Assembly: GCA_965216035.1 (NCBI GenBank) | Contig: CBDCFM010000015.1 | Span: 308,136-372,135, forward strand | Direction: 5' to 3' | Length of the DNA stretch: 64,000 bases | From: G963664115 sp965216035 | GTDB lineage: Bacteria; Acidobacteriota; Terriglobia; 20CM-2-55-15 | Shown: piece after piece, positions 40,448-49,713 of the stretch | How positions within the stretch are numbered: position 1 is the stretch's first letter | Layout of the letters: every line of letters begins with the position of its first letter | Notes under the pieces: generated by a model | What the model saw: only the letters and a program-made list of their open reading frames with translations | Database searches by the model: none | Told to the model about the DNA's origin: nothing | Translations under genes and position numbers: made by a program

Positions 40448-41610
40448 CGGATTTGATCTCTATCACGTCGACAACGTGTCATCGCATCCACAAGGCCATC
40501 GATGGCATCGGTTGGGAGGTCGGCGGTGAGGGAAAGTCGAAGGCGTGCGGTGCCTTCCGGAACCGTAGGCGCGCGGATCGCTCTCACTTCAAAGCCTTCG
40601 TCCCGCATAGTTTGGGCCGTGCCGAGGGCACTTTCGTTGGTTCCGAGCAGAACAGGAACGATTTGAGTATTGCTCCGTCCGGTGTCGAAGCCGGCACCTC
40701 TGAGGCCCTGTCGCAGGCGTTCTGAGATGAGGTTGAGCCGGGCCCGCTCGTCTTTCGCAGACGTTGCAAGTTTGATGCCGGCGGCGACCTGAGCGGCCAT
40801 GTACGGAGGCAGGCCGGTTGTGTAGACAAAGGGGCGGGCGTGATTGATCAGATAGTCTACGAGTGTCCTCGATCCCGCGACGAATGCTCCGGCAGCAGCC
40901 AGCGCCTTTCCGCAGGTATGGATGCTGGCGACGAGGGCGTCTGACCGACCCGAAGCAGCGATCAGGCCGCGCCCGTTAGGTCCAACAACGCCTGTTGCGT
41001 GCGCTTCGTCAACGATCAAACTCGCATCGTATCGTTCGGCCAGAGTGGTGAGATCATCGACGGGTGCGCTATCGCCATCCATGCTGAATATGCTTTCGAC
41101 GACAATGAATCGCTCGCCTGTGCGGGTGTCAACGTCCCGAAGAGCATCTTCGAGAAAATTCAGATCGAGGTGCCGAAATATGACCTTCCGGCAGCCTGCC
41201 AAACGAATACCATCAATCAGGCTGGCGTGATTTGCGGCGTCGGAGAAGACCGTATCCTCCTTGCGAAGAATCGCCGTGAGCAAACCGGTATTGGCCGCAT
41301 AGCCGGAATTGAAAAACAATGCCGCTTCGACTCCCAGGTAGTCGCTGAATCCCTCTTCGAGCTTTTCCCAGGCACCCACGTGGCCGGAAAGCAGGCGCGA
41401 ACCAGTGGACGCCATCCGGTCAGAAACTTCGATCGCAGAGCGGAGGGCTGCGGCCAAAGCTGGGTCGCGGGAGAGCCCCAAATAGTCGTTCGAAGAAAAC
41501 TGGACTCCGCTCCCGACTTCGGGATAGCGGTAAAGGGAGCGCGACCGCAGTGAGGCCAGGTCCGTTTCGAGTCGCTGGAGTGTATGTCCTGCTGATAACT
41601 TACGCGTCAT
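40444..41610 (-). CDS. bioF: 8-amino-7-oxononanoate synthase
   Basis: A 388-residue PLP enzyme joining pimeloyl-ACP/CoA and L-alanine. The start at ATG 41610 gives MTRKLSAGHTLQRLE and overlaps the bioB stop by 11 bp; a longer upstream reading is non-homologous. Motifs are QFSSNDYLGLSRDP, GSTGSRLLSGH-type (here ASTGSRLLSGHVGAWEKLE), VDEAHATGVVGPNGRG and a PLP-site region VASIHTCGKALAAAGAF. The usual PLP lysine falls in the T-C-G-K-A segment. Full length. Confidence 0.95.
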   Translation of the reverse strand: MTRKLSAGHTLQRLETDLASLRSRSLYRYPEVGSGVQFSSNDYLGLSRDPALAAALRSAIEVSDRMASTGSRLLSGHVGAWEKLEEGFSDYLGVEAALFFNSGYAANTGLLTAILRKEDTVFSDAANHASLIDGIRLAGCRKVIFRHLDLNFLEDALRDVDTRTGERFIVVESIFSMDGDSAPVDDLTTLAERYDASLIVDEAHATGVVGPNGRGLIAASGRSDALVASIHTCGKALAAAGAFVAGSRTLVDYLINHARPFVYTTGLPPYMAAQVAAGIKLATSAKDERARLNLISERLRQGLRGAGFDTGRSNTQIVPVLLGTNESALGTAQTMRDEGFEVRAIRAPTVPEGTARLRLSLTADLPTDAIDGLVDAMTRCRRDRDQIR

Positions 41611-42577
41611 GACCCGATGAAATGAGATCCAGGTCTTCAAGCAACTGGGCGTCTTCAGCGCGTTCAGGGTTGGGAGTCGTGAGCAGCCGATCACCCACGA
41701 AGATCGAATTAGCTCCGGCCAGGAAACAAAGCGTGACACACTCCCGGTTGAGAGATCGTCGGCCAGCACTTAACCGGACCCGGGAATGGGGCATCAGGAT
41801 GCGGGCCGTGGCGATCGTCCGAACCAGAACGAACGGATCAATAGTATCGGCGGGTGCGAGTGGCGTTCCCTCGACCCGCACCAGTACGTTGATGGGAACA
41901 CTCTCCGGGTGTGGATCGAGGCTGGCAAGCTGGTGGAGCAACCCCACCCGATCTGCGTCCGTTTCTCCCATACCCACGATTCCGCCTGAGCAAACCGTAA
42001 TGCCTGCCTTGCGCACGGCCGCCAGGGTGTCGAGCCGTTCCTGGTAGCTTCGGGTCGTGATGATCTTGTCGTAGTACTCGGGAGACGTATCCAGATTGTG
42101 GTTATAGGCATGGAGTCCCGCATTGGCAAGCTGCCGCGCCTGTGATTCGCTCAACATGCCGAGCGTACAACACACCTCTAGCCCGGTCTCAGCAACTCCC
42201 CGCACCATTTCGAGGACGTTTTCAAACTCCGGACCGTCTTTGATTTCCCGCCAGGCGGCTCCCATGCAGAAGCGCTGGACACCTTCCTTTTTTGCGTCAT
42301 GTGCAGCCTGGACAACGTGATCCACCTCAAGCAAACCGTGGTTGTCGACGTCGGTTTCGTAGTGGGCGCTCTGCGGGCAGTAGGCGCAGTCTTCCGGGCA
42401 CCCTCCAGTCTTAATCGATATTAACTTGCAGAGTTGGACGTCGCGGGGATTGTGGTGGCGCAGGTGAACCTGCTGTGCCTGGCCGATGAGATCCAGGAAC
42501 GGCTGCCCGTATATGGCCGCAATCTCCGGGCGCGTCCAGTCATGACGAACCTCAGGCGCTGTCTGTGTTGTCGACAT
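41600..42577 (-). CDS. bioB: Biotin synthase
   Basis: A 325-residue radical-SAM enzyme that inserts sulfur into dethiobiotin. The CxxxCxxC cluster site is intact (GGCPEDCAYCPQSAHY). The distal residues for the [2Fe-2S] cluster and YNHNLDTSPEYY are also present. The start ATG 42577 follows the operon promoter region. It is the first gene of bioB-F-D-A plus an exported protein. No clear BirA operator was seen. Confidence 0.96.
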   Translation of the reverse strand: MSTTQTAPEVRHDWTRPEIAAIYGQPFLDLIGQAQQVHLRHHNPRDVQLCKLISIKTGGCPEDCAYCPQSAHYETDVDNHGLLEVDHVVQAAHDAKKEGVQRFCMGAAWREIKDGPEFENVLEMVRGVAETGLEVCCTLGMLSESQARQLANAGLHAYNHNLDTSPEYYDKIITTRSYQERLDTLAAVRKAGITVCSGGIVGMGETDADRVGLLHQLASLDPHPESVPINVLVRVEGTPLAPADTIDPFVLVRTIATARILMPHSRVRLSAGRRSLNRECVTLCFLAGANSIFVGDRLLTTPNPERAEDAQLLEDLDLISSGHDA

Positions 42578-42610
42578 GGATAATCCTGGGCAATCCTGCT
42601 TGAGAAGCGA

Positions 42611-42616
42611 ATTATA
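42611..42616 (-). promoter_or_regulatory. Likely -10 box of the bio operon
   Basis: TATAAT on the minus strand, about 34 bp before the bioB start. The -35 region is weak (no TTGACA at 16-18 bp), which could mean an activator is needed. Confidence 0.45.
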
Positions 42617-42744
42617 CCGGATTGTGAACATGACTGCATTGACCGGGTGCGGACCCGATTTCCAGAATGAGTTTGATCAGTACGGGGCCTCTCGTGTACG
42701 GTCGGAGCGATGGAAGGGGGTGTGGGTCGGGGGCCCCGGAGCAA

Positions 42745-42781
42745 GACCTTCTGCGGAGATGCCGCGGAAGGTCCTTTTTTT
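42745..42781 (+). terminator. Strong hairpin with T-tract on the plus strand
   Basis: A 12-bp stem (42745-42756 with 42762-42773, one G-U pair), a 5-base loop and then a run of seven T at 42775-42781. The polarity fits an intrinsic terminator for plus-strand transcription, but both neighbouring genes are on the minus strand. It could end an unannotated plus-strand RNA, or act as a weaker minus-strand terminator for the esterase gene. Confidence 0.6.
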
Positions 42782-42842
42782 GGAGGAACGTGTCCCCCTC
42801 GAGTGAGATACCATGCCTTTGGATGACGTTCAACCGAGTTCC

Positions 42843-44474
42843 TCACTGATACCACGGGGCAGTCGTAGAGGCGGGTTTCCGTTCAAAGACGTAATCGGCT
42901 ATTTCCTGCAGTCGCTCCCAGCTGGTTGCGGTTCCCGTCCAGCAGTGGCCGGCTCCGAATCCATATTCAAAGTAGCCTTCGTAGTGCGGGTCAGTCGTAG
43001 TCAGCATCCACTCTTCGAGCAACTTCGTGGAATTGTTCAAATAAAAGTTGTCCATCGTGCCTGTATAGATGTGCAGCTTGTCGACAAGCTTCGGGCCCAC
43101 CTCAGACCAGTTCTGCTCGAGGTAGTAGCGCAGGTCGTAGTTCTCGCGCCAGTATTCGGCAACGTCGGGATCGATCTCGCCCGTGAACTTGTCAAATAGT
43201 GGTTTGAAGTACCCATCTTCGCCGACCGGCCCGTAGACCGCAGACCATGCATCGAGCTGTTCACCGGAACGGCCCCGCGTTCCGCTGACCAATTCAAAGT
43301 GGTTGCGCTGTTCGGAGGTCAATCGAATCTCGCCGTTGATTTCCCGTGTGTTCGGTGTGGGCACGCGCCGCCATTCGTGCTGTTTGTAATAGGCGTTCAC
43401 ATCGTCGTAAATATTGATCCCTTCGACGTCGTGAAAATCGACCGGGTCGGGACAGTAGGCCCAGGTGCCGCCAAAGAAATCGGGATGAAAGATCTGTAGC
43501 GCCAAGGCTTCCCATCCGCCCGTGGACCCACCGGTTAACATTCGAGCCCAGGATTCCCGAATAACGCGGAAGCGCTGTTCAACCTCGGGAATGAGTTCCG
43601 CCAAGATGGCATCACCGTACGGGCCGACGTTGGCGGAGTTCACTGCGTAGGAGTCGTCGAAATAGGGCGTGGGATGTTGGAAGGTGACGACGATCATGCG
43701 GGGGAAGTCATCTCGCATCCACGCCTCATAGATCCGACGCCCTTCTGAAAAACCCATTGGTGCATTCAGTGAGAAATGACCCTGGTCGTAAACGACCGGG
43801 TAGCGCATGGTGTTCGCGTCGTAGTCGGGCGGCAGGAGAACGGTCGCTCCCAGGTAGATCGGGCGTCCCCAGAACTCGGTGAGCTTTGGGCTCTGGAAAC
43901 GAAAGCGCCGGACCCACTCCGTGTCATCCGGTGTCCGGATTGGAGGAATCATGTGGTTGGCTTCCAGCCGGACCACGCCCCCGGCTTCGGGGTCGATACG
44001 CACACGCTGCGGATCGCTGTACAGATTGCCGGGCGACCGGTTCCAATGCTGCCCTTCTCCCTGGTCCTCGTGCATCCAGACGACATGGCCGTCGGCCCTC
44101 TGAAATTCCGAGTAAACATTAACGAAGGCTTGGACGAAGTACTCGCCGGGCGGGATGTCACTGAGGTTGGGGATGGGGCTACCGAGATCGTATTCGTCGA
44201 TGACGGCAATGGCGCCAGGAGCCAACGCCTCAACGTCACTTCCGAAAAAAGGAATGCCCGTGCGACCTACCTGAAGAAAGGGTGTGCGCGAACGGTTCTG
44301 CGAAAACATAACGTATACGCGCCCTGTGAGCGGCTCGGATCGCACCGCATCAGGTACAGAAATCTCGAATCGCAGCTGGGTCTGGGCCAGTGAATCCCCT
44401 ACGGCCCACCATGTGGGAAACAGAAGGCCCGCGAGAACTGGTATCCAAGGTCGAAAGCGCCGATTTCGCTCCAT
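42843..44474 (-). CDS. Exported alpha/beta-hydrolase of the esterase D-like family
   Basis: A 543-residue protein with an N-terminal signal segment (about residues 10-30). A beta-sandwich region at about 35-200 is followed by an esterase domain: ATVLLPPDYDANTMRYPVVY, then GGSTGGWEAL, which holds the presumed nucleophile Ser, and a late conserved GAGHCWTG that could hold the catalytic His. The Ser and His motifs are in the order expected for PF00756-type esterases. The substrate is unknown; related proteins act on esters or carbohydrate-linked acyl groups. It is divergent from the next hydrolase. Confidence 0.8.
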   Translation of the reverse strand: MERNRRFRPWIPVLAGLLFPTWWAVGDSLAQTQLRFEISVPDAVRSEPLTGRVYVMFSQNRSRTPFLQVGRTGIPFFGSDVEALAPGAIAVIDEYDLGSPIPNLSDIPPGEYFVQAFVNVYSEFQRADGHVVWMHEDQGEGQHWNRSPGNLYSDPQRVRIDPEAGGVVRLEANHMIPPIRTPDDTEWVRRFRFQSPKLTEFWGRPIYLGATVLLPPDYDANTMRYPVVYDQGHFSLNAPMGFSEGRRIYEAWMRDDFPRMIVVTFQHPTPYFDDSYAVNSANVGPYGDAILAELIPEVEQRFRVIRESWARMLTGGSTGGWEALALQIFHPDFFGGTWAYCPDPVDFHDVEGINIYDDVNAYYKQHEWRRVPTPNTREINGEIRLTSEQRNHFELVSGTRGRSGEQLDAWSAVYGPVGEDGYFKPLFDKFTGEIDPDVAEYWRENYDLRYYLEQNWSEVGPKLVDKLHIYTGTMDNFYLNNSTKLLEEWMLTTTDPHYEGYFEYGFGAGHCWTGTATSWERLQEIADYVFERKPASTTAPWYQ

Positions 44475-44567
44475 AGGTGACCATTATACGGTCATCGACG
44501 GGCCCGACATACTCTTCCTCTTCGTCCGGCACGCGTCAATCGGTGGGCCCCGAAATGATATGATTCG

Positions 44568-45458
44568 GTGCCGAGTAACGCACCGCCCCCTCGGGCGCCA
44601 GATTCTGCTATTGAACGATGTCACTCATGGATTAGTCAACGAGAACCGCTTGTGATTGCTCAGGTCGCCGATGACAAGGAAGTTTTCTATACGGTTGAAG
44701 GATCTGGTCCGGAGATTCTCTTTCTACACGGCGCAGCCTCCGATTCCGACACCTTGGCGCCACTGATCAGCGAGCTTTCCGGCGCTCACCGCTGCATTGC
44801 CCTAGATCGATTGGGATACAGGCGATCAACGCGACTCCACGAGAACACGACGATCGAAGAGCAGGCAACTGCAGTAGCGGCCGTTCTCGCTGAAGCCGCA
44901 ACGGGTCCGGTGTGGTTGTTCGGCCACTCTTCCGGAGGAATCGTCGCCCTGGGGTACGCCAGTCTGTTCGCCGACCGCGTTTGCGGACTGGTTGTCATGG
45001 AACCCGCCGTGTACGCGCTCTATCCCGATGATGCTCTCCTACCGGAACTCACGAGAATGAAGGAGGAAATCGTTCCCATGTTTCAGGGCGGTGACATCGA
45101 AGGTGGGATCCAGAAATTCATGGATCACCTTGAGCTCCTGCATGACACCAAAGTCGCAATCGCTCAAATGCCTAGCGAGAAAGGCATAGACAACTGGCTG
45201 CCCCTCCGAAACGAACTCGACTTTGCCCTCCGCTGGCCCGATCCGACATCCGATCTTCTGCAGATGAATCATCCGACGCTGGTGATTAAAGGGGGCCGAA
45301 CAACGCCCCTCCTGGCGGGCGCCTCAGAAATTCTGGCCGCGGCCCTTCCCCGGGCTCAGTTGTCAACGTTGGACAACTGTGACCACTTGGCCCCCCTCGT
45401 TAGACCCGCGCTGGTTGCACACCAGATTTCCAGCTTCATCAGGGCGCACCGGGACTAG
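44568..45458 (+). CDS. Alpha/beta-hydrolase
   Basis: A 296-residue cytosolic-looking protein. The core motifs are ILFLHGAASDS (oxyanion region), LDRLGYRRS, GHSSGGIVALGYA with the nucleophile Ser, and DNCDHLAPL for the catalytic His. The start is uncertain: GTG 44568 or GTG 44652, the latter giving VIAQVADDKEVFYTVEGSG. Neither has a strong ribosome-binding site. The substrate is unknown. It lies upstream of DUF6152 modules 3 and 4 in the same direction. Confidence 0.82.
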   Translation: MPSNAPPPRAPDSAIERCHSWISQREPLVIAQVADDKEVFYTVEGSGPEILFLHGAASDSDTLAPLISELSGAHRCIALDRLGYRRSTRLHENTTIEEQATAVAAVLAEAATGPVWLFGHSSGGIVALGYASLFADRVCGLVVMEPAVYALYPDDALLPELTRMKEEIVPMFQGGDIEGGIQKFMDHLELLHDTKVAIAQMPSEKGIDNWLPLRNELDFALRWPDPTSDLLQMNHPTLVIKGGRTTPLLAGASEILAAALPRAQLSTLDNCDHLAPLVRPALVAHQISSFIRAHRD

Positions 45459-45825
45459 GGCTGAACCACCTAGGCGCAGCGTCCCGGGCCGGAGCCGAGT
45501 GCACACGAGGTTCGCGTCTGGACCTCCCGACAGCGGTCATCCATCCGATTCCGCGCGGCCAGTTCGAGCGGACCGGAGTGCGGGGCCATGCCGATCAGGC
45601 CCGCAACGGTTGATCGCGTGCCCACGAATCGGCCGCTTCCTGATCGGCATCTGGACTTTGGCATCGGCTCTCCAACTGGACACGTACATAGCAAGCGACA
45701 CGGTCGGCCACCTGAGAATCTACGCCTTTCACATCAACCTTGAAACGCTTGACCCAGTTCGGTGGGCAAGGGACACTGTGCAGGACTTGCCGGAGAAGAT
45801 TGGCTGGCACAGAGGAGTTCTTGAC
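45459..45825. other. Intergenic region with a 12-bp inverted repeat
   Basis: ATGCCGATCAGG at 45588-45599 is repeated in inverted form at 45639-45650, 39 bp apart. It may be a regulator site or a hairpin in the leader of DUF6152 copy 3. No gene is convincing here; the open frame that runs into the DUF6152 gene lacks family similarity before 45826. Confidence 0.45.
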
Positions 45826-46221
45826 ATGATGAAGTCTGCTGTTGGGGTCGGTTTATTGCTGGTGGCTGTTTCCTCGGCCTTCGCGCACCACTCGGCTGCG
45901 ACGGAGTTCGACATGAACGACCCGGTCAGCGTGGAAGGCGTCGTGAGCAAAGTCGAGTGGAGAAATCCTCACATCTGGTTCTACGTCGATGTGACGGCCG
46001 AAAACGGTCAGGTGACAACCTGGGGATTCACGGGCAGCCCGCCGGGTATGCTGGCCCGGAGAGGCGTGACCCGGGATGTCCTGAAAGACGGCGTCGAGGT
46101 CAAGGTCGATGGCTTCCGTGCCCGCGACGGTTCACCCAACGCGGTCGGCCGAAATGTCACGTTTGCCGACGGCCGAAGTGTGTTCGCGGGAACCCCCGGG
46201 GAATTCCCTGCCCAGAGGTAG
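45826..46221 (+). CDS. DUF6152 family exported protein, module copy 3
   Basis: A 131-residue protein from ATG 45826 (AGAGGAG about 8 nt upstream). The signal peptide MMKSAVGVGLLLVAVSSAFA has a good A-F-A cleavage site, giving a mature protein that begins H21-H22-S. The conserved VEWRNPHIWFYVDVT, TTWGFTGSP and ARRGVTRDVL segments match the other copies. The end is Arg/Gly rich and variable. The SGxW partner is 265 bp downstream, the widest spacing of the four modules. Confidence 0.85.
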   Translation: MMKSAVGVGLLLVAVSSAFAHHSAATEFDMNDPVSVEGVVSKVEWRNPHIWFYVDVTAENGQVTTWGFTGSPPGMLARRGVTRDVLKDGVEVKVDGFRARDGSPNAVGRNVTFADGRSVFAGTPGEFPAQR

Positions 46222-46486
46222 TCGTCGGGCCGGGTTGAGGATCACTGTTCGAGCCGTGATCTCTGCGTTTGTAGACCTAGCCCACCGATGCCCTTCTCTG
46301 GGGCAGCGACGCTGATCAGGCCAGGCATAAGACCTGGCGGCTCGGGATCTCGCTTTTGCGGAGTGAATGAACCGGCCTGAGGCGCTCCGCAACCTCGGAG
46401 AAACCAGCACAATCACCCCGAACCGGATGGTACTGGGAGCGAATTTCGACATTGGATTCAGTGTGCATTCATAAGGAGAGTCAGCC

Positions 46487-47272
46487 ATGAATAAACATGT
46501 CGTATTGTCGATTATTGCTGCTGTAGCCATCCTGGGGGGGCTGGCCGGAGGTTCTGCTAACGGTCAGGACATGCCGCGCACTGCGGATGGCAAACTCGAC
46601 TTCACGGGTGTTTGGGCCGGTCCGGGTTTTGCACACACCGGTGGGCCCCTGGACCGGCCGACGGTCTCGCGATACTCGGAGGAGAACTTCGCTCCTTTGA
46701 AGCCCGGGGCGGAGGAGATTTTGTATCGGGACTACACCGGGAACATCCGCATTGACGATCCCACAGCAATTTGCCTGCCCAATGGACTGACGCGGCAGAT
46801 TCCTTCTCCGTACGCCCAACAATGGATTCAGACGTCCGATCAACTGGTGATTCTCTACGAATATATGCACTTCTTTCGAGTGATTCCGTTCGGGGAGCCC
46901 AATCGGCCTCATGCCTCCAATATCGAGCCAACCTTTATGGGGACCTCGATCGCCTGGTGGGAGGACGACACATTAGTGATTGATACCATCGGTCTTCAAG
47001 AATGGGTGCTCGACGCCTACCATCCGCCCGACGGGGGCTCTCGTCGCCATAGTGACCAAATGCACGTGGTCGAACGGATTGCGTTCACCTCAGCGAGAGA
47101 TGTTTCCTATGACGTCACGATCGATGACCCGGTCATTTTCACGAGACCGTGGGTCCAGCCATGGAGAATGGAACTCAAACCGACCTGGGACGGTCTTTTT
47201 GAAATGGTGTGTGAGGATAACAATCGGTGTCGGGGTGGGGAATGCGCGCCTTCCGACGTGCAGTTGGATTGA
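46487..47272 (+). CDS. Secreted SGxW-family protein of unknown function, module copy 3
   Basis: A 261-residue protein with a strong AAGGAGAG site and a signal peptide (about residues 1-26). Motifs: D-F-T-G-V-W near residue 38, AICLPNGLTRQI, YEYMHFFR, SIAWWEDDTLVIDTIGL, then VERI, a TRPW stretch and a C-terminal Cys-rich end (CEDNNRCRGGEC). It is the most divergent of the four: the DGR-x-LP segment is replaced by FGEPNRPHA. The function is unknown. Confidence 0.73.
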   Translation: MNKHVVLSIIAAVAILGGLAGGSANGQDMPRTADGKLDFTGVWAGPGFAHTGGPLDRPTVSRYSEENFAPLKPGAEEILYRDYTGNIRIDDPTAICLPNGLTRQIPSPYAQQWIQTSDQLVILYEYMHFFRVIPFGEPNRPHASNIEPTFMGTSIAWWEDDTLVIDTIGLQEWVLDAYHPPDGGSRRHSDQMHVVERIAFTSARDVSYDVTIDDPVIFTRPWVQPWRMELKPTWDGLFEMVCEDNNRCRGGECAPSDVQLD

Positions 47273-47358
47273 GCCTGGATCCACCGTGTTCGCTGTCGTG
47301 TGAACGTGGAAGTCCACGCCAGCACTCGTCTCTTAACGGGTCTACTGAGAGGTGTCAG

Positions 47359-47754
47359 ATGAAAACGAAGCGACCGACATCTTCGCTATTCGTGATCGGG
47401 CTTTTAGCAGTTTGCCCCACGACCATCGCCCACCACGGGACCAACATTTCCTACGACCAGACCAGAGTCGTCGCCTTAACTGGCGTCGTGACGGAGTTTC
47501 GCATGGCAAACCCCCACAGCCAGCTCTATTTCGATGTCACAGACGAATCCGGTTCTGTCGTCCACTGGGCCGGTGAGTTGAACAGCCCCGGCATTCTACT
47601 GAGAGCGGGCTGGACCCGGGATATGATGAAGCCAGGCGACGAGATCACTCTGAGCCTCCACCCATCCAAGGCGGGCACACCGGTTGGGGTTGTCGAAAGA
47701 GACGAGCCCATGGTTCTCAACGGCGAGCAGATTGTGGGCACTGGAGATCGATAA
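47359..47754 (+). CDS. DUF6152 family exported protein, module copy 4
   Basis: A 131-residue protein from ATG 47359 (GAGAGGTG site). The signal peptide ends T-I-A24 and the mature part begins H25-H26-G. The segments RMANPHSQLYFDVTDES, VHWAGELNSP and RAGWTRDMMKPGD match the family; the usual R before NPH is replaced (M-A-N-P-H). It is 29 bp from the start of the broken SGxW copy 4 and 87 bp after SGxW copy 3. Confidence 0.85.
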   Translation: MKTKRPTSSLFVIGLLAVCPTTIAHHGTNISYDQTRVVALTGVVTEFRMANPHSQLYFDVTDESGSVVHWAGELNSPGILLRAGWTRDMMKPGDEITLSLHPSKAGTPVGVVERDEPMVLNGEQIVGTGDR

Positions 47755-47782
47755 GATCCCCGCAACGACAGGGGTTTCAAGA

Positions 47783-48525
47783 ATGCAAGATCGTTTGATC
47801 AGTTTCGCCTGTGTTCTAGTGGCAAGCCTGGTTTGCTCGTCTGTCGCAGCCGCACAAACCGCCCAGAGCAACCTCAATGGTGTGTGGACCCGGACCAGCC
47901 GGGTTCTGACTATGAGCGACGAGGTGCCTCCTTTGACGGCCTGGGGGCAGTCTAAGTTCGCCAGACACGGCCTGGATACGGATCCAGAGCGGTGCCTCCG
48001 GGCGTGGGCAATGACCCCATGGGGACCTGTGATCCTCTGGGCATGCCCCGCAATCTCTTTCTCGAAGTCTCGATTTATCCCATGGAGATCCTGGAGACTC
48101 CTGGCCGCGTCCTGCAGTTCTTTGAGTGGGCCCACGTATGGCGGGAAATCTGGACGGACGGACGGGAACTTCCAGAGAATCCTTTTCCGAGATGGATGGG
48201 CTATTCCGTCGGTCGGTGGGAGGGGGACACCTTCATCGTTGATTCAATCGGTTTTGACGAACGCACGTGGCTCGATCATTTCGGACATCCGGTCAGCGAC
48301 GACATGCGTCTGGAGGAGCGCTATTGGCGGGTTGACGCGGAAACCTTGGAGCTTGTCATGACGATTGACGCCCCAAAGGCCTACCTGACACCCTGGGTTA
48401 GCGAAACTAAAGTCATGCGACTGGCTCCGGAAGGCCAGGAGATTGTAGAACTGTTCTGCGTGCCCACCGAGGAGCAGGAGTTTAACAGGAGAGTCCGCGA
48501 TCCCGCTGCCGGTGTGGTCCCTTAG
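47783..48525 (+). pseudogene. SGxW-family secreted protein, module copy 4, frameshifted
   Basis: Reading from ATG 47783 gives a signal peptide and SNLNGVWTRTSR, then WGQSKFARHGLDTDPER at about 47980. The family motifs then continue in the -1 frame: VPPGVGNDPMGTCDPLGMPRN, FEWAHVWREIWTDGRELP, YSVGRWEGDTFIVDSIGF, MRLEERYWR, YLTPW and CVPTEEQEFNRRVRDP. One base appears to be missing near 47985-47992. Apart from that the gene is whole, so either decay is recent or the sequence has an error. Confidence 0.8.
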
Positions 48526-48750
48526 ACGAAGATTGATGTTACCTGTCGAGTCTGAGCGGTAAAGCACCGACGCGCACACCGCGCCACAGTACCCCCGCGT
48601 TTCCCGCAATCAAGTACCGTCATTGAACGGCGTACATCGAAGGATGTTCACTTTGCGTGCGTTCGCCCCCTGCGCGCCGGAGACGGCGGCTCAATCAAAT
48701 TGCATCGAAAACGTCCCGCCGGCCCCGGCACTTGAGGTTGACCGAAACCC

Positions 48751-49713
48751 TCAGTCTCGGGCGGTGAGGGAATAGTACAGGTCCTCGATAAAGCTGTCGG
48801 TCGCACCCAGCCCGCTCGTCGCGCCGTATAAGGGTTCATATTCGCGTGTGGGCCGGGCAGCCTTTACCTGCTCGAGCGTCATGCCCTGGCGGATCATGTC
48901 CTGGACGCGGTATCTCAGGACGATCGACATGTCCCGATACTTGATGACGTCTTCTCGATCGCATAGCCGGCCGTGCCCCGGAACCACATAGGTACGGCTG
49001 TCTGCATTGATGGGATTTGAGAGCGCGACGATCTGGTCCAGCCCGGCGATCATCCCCTGTACGCGGCCGCCCCCATCGAAATCGACGATCGGATACCGAG
49101 TGATGGCGAATACATCTCCGCCGCTGATCACGTTCGAGCCTTTGAAAAACACAATGCTGTCACCGGTGGAGTGGGCGGCTGGGATGTGAATGATGTCGAT
49201 GTCTTCGCCGTTGAAATGAATCGTCTTCCGGTCCGTGTACGTTTCCGTCGGCCAGAACCCCCGGCCCACAATGAAACGATCGTTTGGGGTGCCGGAACGT
49301 TCGGAGCTCATCACCTTGACAACGTTTTCGTGCCCGATGATCGTCGCACCGCTCGGCGCGGCCAGCGCCTCGTTCCCGCCGGCGTGATCACCATGGACGT
49401 GGGTGTTGATGATGTAGCGAATAGGCTTGTCCGACAGTTCTCGCACCGCTGCCAGGATTTTCGGAGCGATCGGAGCGAACTGAGTGTCCACGAGCAAGAC
49501 GCCATCATCGCCAACCTGTATGGTGACGTTTCCGCCGGCACCGACGAGCATGTAGACATTTCCCTGCACCCGTGTGACCTGAACCTCGACCGCGTCGAAA
49601 TTCCTTCCCTGGGCGTACGCGGAAGCCAGATCTCGTGTGCTGCCCAGAAATACGGCGAGGCCACACGCGACGACACACAGCCGCAGAATCGACCCTCGAA
49701 GGTTTCTTTTCAT
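48751..49713 (-). CDS. Exported MBL-fold metallo-hydrolase
   Basis: A 320-residue protein from ATG 49713, chosen for the GAGGAG site. A signal segment (about residues 8-34) is followed by the metallo-beta-lactamase fold: NTHVHGDHAGGN (HxHxDH), AAHSTGDSIVFF (His), SGGDVF (Asp) and VPGHGRLC (His), so both metal sites look complete. It would hydrolyse an ester, lactone or amide in the periplasm; a true beta-lactamase role is not implied. It is convergent with the module-4 genes. Confidence 0.87.
   Translation of the reverse strand: MKRNLRGSILRLCVVACGLAVFLGSTRDLASAYAQGRNFDAVEVQVTRVQGNVYMLVGAGGNVTIQVGDDGVLLVDTQFAPIAPKILAAVRELSDKPIRYIINTHVHGDHAGGNEALAAPSGATIIGHENVVKVMSSERSGTPNDRFIVGRGFWPTETYTDRKTIHFNGEDIDIIHIPAAHSTGDSIVFFKGSNVISGGDVFAITRYPIVDFDGGGRVQGMIAGLDQIVALSNPINADSRTYVVPGHGRLCDREDVIKYRDMSIVLRYRVQDMIRQGMTLEQVKAARPTREYEPLYGATSGLGATDSFIEDLYYSLTARD

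Noticed and set aside
42578..42660. A BirA-type biotin operator (TTGTAAACC-like halves)
   Set aside because: Only one loose half-site (ttgtgaaca) is present, and no partner at the expected distance.
45379..45825. A long N-terminal extension of DUF6152 copy 3
   Set aside because: The extension has no family similarity and precedes a strong ribosome-binding site and a clean signal peptide at 45826.
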